From the NCBI GenBank assembly GCA_039934475.1, contig JBDTMC010000358.1, positions 1 through 8,240 on the forward strand: 8,240 bases of DNA, written 5' to 3'. This document shows positions 1 through 5,980 of the stretch, piece by piece. The DNA comes from JBDTMC01 sp039934475 (lineage in GTDB: Bacteria; Acidobacteriota; Terriglobia; Bryobacterales; Bryobacteraceae). Each line of letters starts with the position of its first letter. Position 1 is the first letter of the stretch. Under the pieces are notes generated by a model. The model was not told the DNA's origin and ran no database searches. It saw only the letters and a program-made list of their open reading frames with translations. A program made the translations under genes and the position numbers.

Positions 1-266
1 GTGCGGAGACACTGGCAAAATAATTGATTCTAAATGGGCTACTCAAATTCGCCCAGCCGCCATCTCTGGTTCAGACGATTCCCGCATGTCGGCCAAGTCG
101 GTGCCTGAAACTGAGACTGACGCCTGGTCCTTTTGCTCAGTGTCTGCGATCCAGGACGAATACCGTTCGTTGCGCCCACCGTCTGGTTAGCGGATTTTGG
201 CAAGCAAACCAGCCTGGCAACAACCTGGAGACGTGGGCAAAACTCTCCTGCGCCGGAGATGTCAAC
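1..266. other. No recognisable gene (left flank)
   Basis: I see no supportable gene, RNA or repeat here. Plus-strand open frames cross this stretch, but their translations are low-complexity and rich in Arg, Ser and Pro, and they run antisense to the recognisable relics at 267-655, so they look like shadows. The stretch lies just beyond the 3' end of the toxin-antitoxin relic and is probably decayed accessory DNA like the rest of the flank. Confidence 0.5.
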
Positions 267-655
267 TCAGAGACTCGGCAGAGAGAGCATCAGAGCTTTC
301 ATGGCGGCCTGTTCGAAGTGGTGGTCGGTGGTGAGCGCTTCAGTGAGACGGGGCCGCTCCATGACCACGAACGACAGGCAATCGGTAAGGCTCCAATCCT
401 TGTCGCCACGACTGCGGTACGAAGAACGGCCGTAGAGGTAATGGTCGTGGCGATCCGCAAGGTCCACAGGCAATGCGTCGCTGTCGATGGCGTTAGCGGC
501 GATCCAAGCCAACGCCGAATCCTCTGCCGGCACAATCTGACCGCTCACAGTCTGGATCTGCAGGATTAAGGCCTGGTTCGGAAGCAGGTGGAGCGGCTCG
601 TCCGGGACGATGACCTTGCCATCGAGATGACCTTGCCATCGAAATGTGCGCTTAC
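267..655 (-). pseudogene. Collapsed toxin-antitoxin locus: antitoxin fused to the C-terminal end of a PIN-domain toxin
   Basis: Two parts of a type II toxin-antitoxin operon can be read in one minus-strand frame. The antitoxin part starts near 655 with VSAHFDGKVIVPDEPLHLLP and ends near 429 with the ending HDHYLYG, a pattern I associate with small antitoxins paired with PIN toxins. The next residues, from about 428 to the stop at 267, are the C-terminal third of a PIN-domain (VapC-like) RNase: DKDWSLTDCLSFVVM, then EALTTDHHFEQA. The two late acidic positions of the PIN site (Asp in LTDC near 383 and Asp in TTDHH near 326) are kept. The N-terminal toxin part, with the first catalytic Asp, is absent, so the toxin cannot be active. 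A 17-bp tandem duplication (609-642) also shifts the frame near the antitoxin N terminus, and no ATG remains in the expected place. An in-frame deletion from the antitoxin end into the toxin is the simplest explanation. The family call rests on motif memory. Confidence 0.72.
609..642. repeat. 17-bp perfect tandem duplication that shifts the antitoxin frame
   Basis: Two adjacent identical 17-bp units, 609-625 and 626-642, each reading gatgaccttgccatcga. The length is not a multiple of three, so the minus-strand antitoxin frame breaks here: the phrase DGKVI is encoded twice in different frames. Removing one unit gives a continuous antitoxin-like N terminus (AHFDGKVIVPDEP). It looks like a replication-slippage mutation in a gene no longer under selection. 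Confidence 0.9.
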
Positions 656-712
656 GGTCTTGACGGCTCCTATGTGGCGACTCCTTCCGGTATGACAGGA
701 TCGCCAATGACG

Positions 713-1006
713 TTCCAGCGTGGCCGATGCGGTCCCGAGTTCCGTCGCGATAGCCACCACCGCGGACTGGACTGCGGTAATGAATCCGGCGACCATGTTG
801 GCCTGCACAGTCGCGCCGATGGCGTGGCTGGTTGCGGCGGTGCCGAACGCGCCACGCTGACAGCCGGTGAACTGTACCCCGCTACGTGCCGTGTAGACTA
901 CGAGCTCATCGTTAATCGACACGACGCCATAGGCATCCGCAAAGCCGCCAGCGGTGGATGCCACGCTGATGACCGCGTGGAGGCACTCTCCGGAGAAACG
1001 GAGAAT
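713..1006 (-). pseudogene. Phage tail-appendage-like protein fragment
   Basis: The minus-strand frame is open from just after a stop at 1007-1009 and has a recognisable pattern: ASTAGGFADAYGVVSINDEL, then VVYTARSGVQFTGCQRGAFGT, AATSHAIGATV, and a helical stretch NMVAGFITAVQSAVVAIATEL. The order 'index or display of a value, YT, FTGC.RGAFGT, H..GA.V, N....I.AV..AV.A...ELG' is familiar from phage tail and appendage proteins. After about 713 the frame passes into the toxin-antitoxin relic, so the C terminus is missing. No convincing start codon with a ribosome site is visible, and the frame upstream is closed, so this is an internal fragment. It lies outside the 7-kb element and probably comes from an older prophage at the same tRNA locus. 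The function call is moderate. Confidence 0.5.
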
Positions 1007-1186
1007 TCAGGCGAAGGGGTGCCGCAGTGGACTCACCGGGCCAACCGCAACGACTCTCCAAGGACGGAACGGGAGAACGGGATCGCCCGGAAATGTATGG
1101 CGGAATTGGGGATATCTTGCGGGACTACGGCAGGTGCAGGCAGACCGATGGTGTCAACAACAGGGGAGTCGGGGTTCGGATAGAAA

Positions 1187-1241
<55 letters not shown>

Positions 1242-1443
1242 ACGGTTGTAGCTGCCTCACGTTGCAAACACAACTACTTGGGGGCACAAAAAACGAAATA
1301 TCGCGTTAATTGGGGGGACTCTGGGGGGACTCTTCATTTGGGATGATTCGTAACGAGGTAAGGAATGTACCCGGGCCAAGCCTAGCTCAGAGGACACCAT
1401 ATCGCTTCCCACATCGAGATTTGACCTGACGCGGCGCAGGGAG
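1242..1443. other. Non-coding end of the element between the att site and the cargo operon
   Basis: No gene is supported in these 202 bp. They hold an 11-bp tandem repeat (1311-1332) and the DNA downstream of the ATPase-HEPN stop. I looked for a terminator hairpin followed by a T-run on the minus strand and found no convincing one. The stretch may serve as an attachment-site arm for the recombinase. Confidence 0.5.
1311..1332. repeat. 11-bp tandem direct repeat, possible recombinase arm-type sites
   Basis: Two adjacent copies of tggggggactc, 1311-1321 and 1322-1332, lie about 70 bp inside the att core at 1187-1241. A related G-run (acttgggggc) lies near 1276. Tyrosine recombinases of this class bind short direct repeats (arm sites) flanking the core, and the position and tandem arrangement fit that. 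The repeat is seen directly; the arm-site role is inferred from position only. Confidence 0.5.
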
Positions 1444-3033
1444 TCAAACCTGGGATACTCTCCCATTCCTTTCGAGTATAGCCAGCAGATCCACGCACCG
1501 AACGCGGCACCTATCGAGTTCCTGCTCGGGTACACTCCGGAAATGCGCACCGTCATTGCGAACCGGTGTGATGTCGCGCAGGATATCCTGAAACTCCCGC
1601 AGATCGCGGAAAAGGCCTTGGAATAGGAACCACGACTTTTTCCAGGTCATAAGAATACCAAGCTGGCCCAAGTAGGTGTAATTAAGGATCTCAGTGGCAC
1701 CTGACGGTAGACCGCTCAAGGGATAGCTCTTGGAGTGCTTATCTCTGTTCTCGATAATCTTCTCCCAAGCCTCACGCCCCAGCACCCCCTCTATAGTGCG
1801 ATCGGCATCTCTTCCCCACTTCTTTGTAAACTGTTGCCGCACAAGCGTCCGAAGTCCAATCTCAGTTTCCTCAATGAGCTTCCATACCGACCGTTCGCGC
1901 TCCGAGCACTCCCTTTCATCTGAATAGTACGAAGCCTGATCCCAATAGAGCCTGTTGTGGGCAACTAGAGAACTGCCCTCCAGCCGCGCAATGCCAACGT
2001 ACTGCAATTCGTCAACAATTCGATCAAGCCGGTACACTGGCAGGTCGCCCTTCCGTAGCAACTCAGTCATCTCCTCGCGATCAAGCCGATCATGACGAAG
2101 CAAGCCATCATGTACCGTCCGCGCCTCCTTGGTTAGACTGTTCGACCAGAGATGGAATAACTCCGAACGCTCATGTCGAAATTGAACCGCAGCAGGCGCC
2201 ACAACCGCACCGGAGATCTCGCCTCCGCGTCCAATTAATCTCAGAAGGCCGGACCCTAGACCTGCGTGGCCCCCCGTCAATTTATGCACTTCGTCGGCGA
2301 TGCGGATCCAGTCGGTACTCTCCAAGGTACCCAACATACCTTCTGCCATCTGCCTCATGGCCGTGGCTGACAGCGTTGTCAGGCAGTGCTTTGCTGCACG
2401 ACTGCCGATCGGCGACGTATCATCTTCGCACAATCGATACAACTCTTGTGCCCCCGCGAAGACTATACTGCACAAGCCCGCCAATTTTGAGTCTCCGTAG
2501 AGAAGATGAAATATATTGTCGTGGAACCCACGAGGGAAACGGTCACCGATAACTCGCTTACTCTCATCCAGCAAAAACACAAACCTGAGATCGATTTGAT
2601 TCGCGCCACTGCGAAGCCGCTGAGCAGCTTGTTCGAAACCGTCGAGTGATTGTACAGCGTGCTGAGCCGGCGGCGGCCTATAGCTAGCCACATTCAGCTT
2701 ACACGCGTCAAGCGCGCATTGATAGAGCATGCTGAAGAAGTCCCACGGCCCGGCGTCATAGGGGAGACGCATCAAATCAACATAGACCGGTAAGTAATAA
2801 AGCTGCCCGGACGGGTCATTCGGAATCTGCTGATGCGCGATGTGTTTCAGCGCCGTCGACTTTCCCGATTGTCGACCGCCAAAGAGCAATACGCACCCTT
2901 GATCGCGTGCCGAGCGCATTACATGGTCGCATAACTCATCACGACCAAAACACGGCCGTACCGGGCTCCCTTCGAGAACACTCAATGGTTCAGGCCTTCG
3001 ACGTCCCAGCTTTCTTAGCACGTATTCAAGCAT
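1444..3033 (-). CDS. P-loop ATPase (AAA/STAND-like) with C-terminal HEPN-like domain; probable effector
   Basis: Predicted 529 aa. Residues 25-60 carry a PCFGRDEL box and the Walker A motif GGRQSGKST (52-60). Walker B is FVFLLDES (Asp156, Glu157), a sensor-like segment IVFAGA lies at 190-195, and TGGHAG at 253-258 is a motif typical of AAA_16/STAND ATPases. Residues about 300-365 look like a winged helix. The C-terminal part (about 385-520) is helical and ends with VRNDGAH (491-497), the RNxxxH pattern of HEPN RNases. Its layout (LNYTYLGQLG near 450-459, then W and F-rich helices, then RNxxxH) resembles Swt1-type HEPN domains. Start: I use the ATG at 3033, which overlaps the upstream stop (ATGCTTGA) and has AAAAGG 10 nt before it; the frame extends 19 codons further up, but those codons overlap the end of the upstream gene. 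Inferred role: ATP-controlled RNase acting in a conflict response with its upstream partner. No transmembrane segment is seen, so it is probably cytoplasmic. Confidence 0.85.
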   Translation of the reverse strand: MLEYVLRKLGRRRPEPLSVLEGSPVRPCFGRDELCDHVMRSARDQGCVLLFGGRQSGKSTALKHIAHQQIPNDPSGQLYYLPVYVDLMRLPYDAGPWDFFSMLYQCALDACKLNVASYRPPPAQHAVQSLDGFEQAAQRLRSGANQIDLRFVFLLDESKRVIGDRFPRGFHDNIFHLLYGDSKLAGLCSIVFAGAQELYRLCEDDTSPIGSRAAKHCLTTLSATAMRQMAEGMLGTLESTDWIRIADEVHKLTGGHAGLGSGLLRLIGRGGEISGAVVAPAAVQFRHERSELFHLWSNSLTKEARTVHDGLLRHDRLDREEMTELLRKGDLPVYRLDRIVDELQYVGIARLEGSSLVAHNRLYWDQASYYSDERECSERERSVWKLIEETEIGLRTLVRQQFTKKWGRDADRTIEGVLGREAWEKIIENRDKHSKSYPLSGLPSGATEILNYTYLGQLGILMTWKKSWFLFQGLFRDLREFQDILRDITPVRNDGAHFRSVPEQELDRCRVRCVDLLAILERNGRVSQV

Positions 3034-5581
3034 TTCGTCCGTACCTTTTCTGAAGCCATTCAGACAACATCGAGATCTTGATATATGCACGTTCGGGATC
3101 TACTTGGAGGATCTGATAGCCAGTAAGATGTCGAACTGAGGAGCCCGCTGATTCACTAAAGATAACGTCCGCGCGTGCCCTGGTGACGGTTCCCCCTTCC
3201 TGTGCGAGAAGGACGCATATCCCAAGTTCGTCTGGAAAGTCACGCGAAAGCCGTTCCGCAATCTCTTGGAAATCGTCCGACCGAAGGCTTAGGTACTGAG
3301 ACAACAGCGGGTCAACCATACTGCGGCTTACAATAAGAGGCCGAGCTGGGTACTGCTGAGATATAAAGCTGCAGAATTGCCGAGTAAAAAATGGGTGCCC
3401 ACCGGTGAAATCATAGATCCGCTCACTTGCCGAGGGATCGAAGCGAATCCCCATGCCGCGCCCGAGTTCTCTTAGCATGGTCGCGCACTCTGGGAATTCC
3501 AACAATTGGAGATAGACCTCCTTGAAGTAGTTGAACACTGGATTGTCGCGGCCCTGATACTGCGCCGTCTCGCATATCGAGGCATTTGCACCCGTGACCG
3601 TCACGACGAACTCGCGATTCTCTTGGGCCACTCCGCGGAGATAGCTAAAGAACTCAAAGAATCCTTCGAATCCTGCCTTGCCGAGGCTGCTCGGGAGGAT
3701 ACGCTCTATCTCATCAATCAAGAAGACGACTCTCGGACGCGCGCTAACCGGACTCTTGCGAAGGGCCTGGAGGAGGCGGGTTAGGTCTGAATCGAACGCC
3801 GTAGCAACAGGGAACGACGAAGGAATATCAAGAAAATCATCAAACTCACCGCCCAACCTCCACCGAAAGGCCCCCCCCAACAATCGTGCTGCCTGCTCGC
3901 GCAATCCCCCCGCGAGCTTCCAGTAAATCCACCGGCAATCCGATACATCGCTGGGTAGTCGAGACAAGTCAAGATAGATCACAAGATCTCCTTGCTCCAT
4001 CGAGCGTCGTTGCGCCTCTTTGAGCAAGGACGTCTTGCCTACCTTTCTCAATCCAAATATGCCAGATGGGACACCGGCAGCGATTGAATCTCTCAGTTCC
4101 GCGAGGGGTTTATCCCTGCCGAAGAATCGTCGCCCCTCGACTGGACTATTTGTGGCAAATAGGTCTCGGCGGTAGAGCCACCTATCTAGTGCGGCTCGTA
4201 GCACCGCCACCGGGCTGGCACCAGTTTCAATATCAGTCTGCTGAACTGGTACGAGAGCGGGCGACAGCCTCCGGCGATCGTCAATTCTCTGCGAAATAAG
4301 CCTCTGGAGCTCTGGCGGTAGGGACGCAACGACAAGGAGGGCGAGCTGTTCATCGGCAAGACCGCGCTTGGACCATACCAATATTTCTCGATCAAAATCT
4401 TCCAGGTCTGCAAGCGATATATCAGACTTAAAGAAACACCGAATTAACAGATATCGGCCGACCCCATAGCCTTCCTGCAATTCAGGATGCTTAAGATCTA
4501 CTATCAGATCGGCTCCCTCGGTAGCCCGATCCAACAGTCGAGCCTTGACGATTTCAAACCCCGCTGAAGCCAAGAAGTTGAACGTCAGGCTACCTCTATG
4601 ATGTTGAGTCCGCACCCTGGCCAGGTTCAGTTTTAGGGAATCAAGATCGGGTAACCGTGTCGCGCCTTTGCCGAACAGGCTCAATGCTTCTTGATAGAGC
4701 CGAACGCATTCCTTCAGGGACGCTTCGCCGCCAACTTCGTAGTGTGTGCGCGCAAGCCACACCAGTACACCTTTCTCCCCTCCTTGATCACTGCGCCTAC
4801 AAATCTGGAGCGACTCGTTAAGACGTGTGATGGCGCTTCGATAATCGCGCATACTGGCGGCCAGCACGCCAGCATCCTCGCGCAACTTCGCATTCCCAGG
4901 AAACAATCGGATGCCCTCGTTGTATATTCGGCGGGCGTCGGCCTTCCGATGTCGGTTCTTCTCCATTGCGGCATAACTGAGAATTAGTTGGATGCTGGGC
5001 GACTCACGCATTCCGATCTCATAAAGTCTCGCGGCTTCGTCATAGCGTCTCGCGTCGCGAGCTAGCGTGGCGGACGCAAGATGATCGGTCGTGTGCGGCG
5101 AAGCTAATGACGGTGATCGGAGCTCAATATTTTGCGCTTGCAACCCTTTTTCCGTGTTGACTAGCGAGCAAGATACTGCCAGTCCCTGCTGCAGCACGTT
5201 TTCGGAAAATTTCAGCGATCTGACATGGAAGAATATTTCTCTTCGATCATTTAGGGTAATGAAACCGAAGCCGCGCGTCGCGATGAAGTCCGTAACTTGG
5301 CCGTCAACGGTCTCCGCCTGCGTCTCAGCGATCCCTTCCTCAACTAACTCGGCGTGTACATCGGTAGCCAGGACCCCGGCCGCAATCCTGCAGGTTGAGA
5401 AAAGCACCCGGTCGCCACCTTCTAAAGAATCCTCGGGCCTTCTGAGAGACTTCGAGTGGAGAAGAAGCAGTTTATCGAACCCCTGGTCTGGATCCGGCTG
5501 GATAAAACCGAAGCCCGAAGTCGAACTGTAGCTTTGAACGGCACCGCGGAAATACTCTTCAGCTTGATCGGTCGTATTCAT
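3026..5581 (-). CDS. Dual cold-shock-domain, TPR and ATPase protein; probable sensor or scaffold
   Basis: Predicted 851 aa, with an unusual domain order. Two cold-shock-like OB folds come first: residues about 10-78 with GFGFI (23-27), and about 92-155 with GFGFI (104-108) and the RNP2-like IFFHV (116-120). Residues about 165-305 are TPR-like helices (for example RRYDEAARLYEIGMRESP). Residues about 333-435 may be a degenerate Mrr-like nuclease fold. The ATPase follows: FFGRD (486-490), Walker A GLRKVGKTS (510-518), Walker B VVFLIDE (618-624), sensor TGAN (663-666), TGGHP (726-730), then a winged-helix-like tail. Start: ATG at 5581, with AGGAG 10 nt upstream; a GTG at 5587, in the same frame, is the alternative, with 4 nt spacing. 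It is the first gene of the pair, overlapping the next by 8 bp. Cold-shock domains bind single-stranded RNA or DNA and TPRs bind proteins, so I infer that it recognises a nucleic acid and controls or assembles with the HEPN partner. I do not recognise a named family for the whole protein. Confidence 0.85.
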   Translation of the reverse strand: MNTTDQAEEYFRGAVQSYSSTSGFGFIQPDPDQGFDKLLLLHSKSLRRPEDSLEGGDRVLFSTCRIAAGVLATDVHAELVEEGIAETQAETVDGQVTDFIATRGFGFITLNDRREIFFHVRSLKFSENVLQQGLAVSCSLVNTEKGLQAQNIELRSPSLASPHTTDHLASATLARDARRYDEAARLYEIGMRESPSIQLILSYAAMEKNRHRKADARRIYNEGIRLFPGNAKLREDAGVLAASMRDYRSAITRLNESLQICRRSDQGGEKGVLVWLARTHYEVGGEASLKECVRLYQEALSLFGKGATRLPDLDSLKLNLARVRTQHHRGSLTFNFLASAGFEIVKARLLDRATEGADLIVDLKHPELQEGYGVGRYLLIRCFFKSDISLADLEDFDREILVWSKRGLADEQLALLVVASLPPELQRLISQRIDDRRRLSPALVPVQQTDIETGASPVAVLRAALDRWLYRRDLFATNSPVEGRRFFGRDKPLAELRDSIAAGVPSGIFGLRKVGKTSLLKEAQRRSMEQGDLVIYLDLSRLPSDVSDCRWIYWKLAGGLREQAARLLGGAFRWRLGGEFDDFLDIPSSFPVATAFDSDLTRLLQALRKSPVSARPRVVFLIDEIERILPSSLGKAGFEGFFEFFSYLRGVAQENREFVVTVTGANASICETAQYQGRDNPVFNYFKEVYLQLLEFPECATMLRELGRGMGIRFDPSASERIYDFTGGHPFFTRQFCSFISQQYPARPLIVSRSMVDPLLSQYLSLRSDDFQEIAERLSRDFPDELGICVLLAQEGGTVTRARADVIFSESAGSSVRHLTGYQILQVDPERAYIKISMLSEWLQKRYGRNA

Positions 5582-5591
5582 GGTCACACGG

Positions 5592-5596
5592 CTCCT
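5592..5596 (-). promoter_or_regulatory. Ribosome binding site of the cold-shock/TPR/ATPase gene
   Basis: The minus strand reads AGGAG here, a strong Shine-Dalgarno core. It lies 4 nt before a GTG (5587) and 10 nt before an ATG (5581), both in the same frame and differing by only two residues. I prefer the ATG because it is the better initiation codon, but the 4-nt or 10-nt spacing does not settle the choice. Confidence 0.6.
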
Positions 5597-5647
5597 GATG
5601 GCGCTGGCAACAGCGGATCCAATTGTCGGACGAATCCGGCTTAAGGC

Positions 5648-5668
5648 TCGATGTTATTCCATCATCGA
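5648..5668. promoter_or_regulatory. Inverted repeat upstream of the cargo operon, possible operator
   Basis: TCGATG (5648-5653) and CATCGA (5663-5668) form a perfect 6-bp inverted repeat around a 9-nt spacer, centred about 77 bp upstream of the cargo start codon. The surrounding DNA is AT-rich (ATTAATATCG-like on the minus strand), as a promoter region would be. It could be a repressor site or a chance repeat; 6-bp arms are short. No clear -35/-10 pair is visible. Confidence 0.25.
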
Positions 5669-5980
5669 TATTAACGCCATGGACTGCTCCGGGTGTTGAT
5701 AGATTGTTGGCCCCCCCGGATCTGATGGTTGGGATTGCGGTCTGACCTCGAGCAGAGCGAGAGGACTACTTGGACGGATGAAGTCGTAAAAGGTGACGCT
5801 TAGATTTGACGGGGCGGAAATCCCGTCCTGGGCCTTCACTTTTCCACTCCGAGCCGAAGCGGGTGGTGATGTTGCCGTCAAACTCGGGGGTCACTACTCA
5901 GCGGGTAGCCACGTTGGGTCTCAGCCAAAAGATGGCGCTCCTCGCCTTCGGGGGTGGCCGCTTATTCCTGCCGTCGGTCA

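Larger units (their letters stand above)
5582..5980. other. Intergenic junction between the recombinase and the cargo operon
   Basis: These 399 bp separate the recombinase stop (5981) from the cargo start. They must hold the cargo promoter unless transcription reads through from the recombinase. Only the ribosome site and a short inverted repeat are identifiable. Short open frames on both strands are Pro/Ser/Arg-rich and lack a ribosome site with a plausible start, so I call no gene. A minus-strand 42-codon frame (5766-5894, GTG start) reads EFDGNITTRFGSEW and may be a remnant of something older, but I cannot name it. The change in base composition between recombinase and cargo occurs across this stretch. 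Confidence 0.5.

Noticed and set aside
24..569. Plus-strand open frame of 181 codons in the left flank
   Set aside because: It runs antisense to the recognisable toxin-antitoxin relic and its translation is Arg/Ser/Pro-rich without a known motif, so it is a shadow frame.
3034..3090. A longer N terminus for the ATPase-HEPN gene
   Set aside because: The 19 extra codons lie entirely within the end of the upstream gene, and the ATG at 3033 has the typical coupled overlap and a purine-rich stretch before it.
5654..5894. Small frames between recombinase and cargo (75 codons at 5654-5881 and 42 codons at 5766-5894, minus strand)
   Set aside because: Neither has a plausible ribosome site with a good start, and neither resembles a family I know. 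One may be a remnant, but I cannot support a gene.
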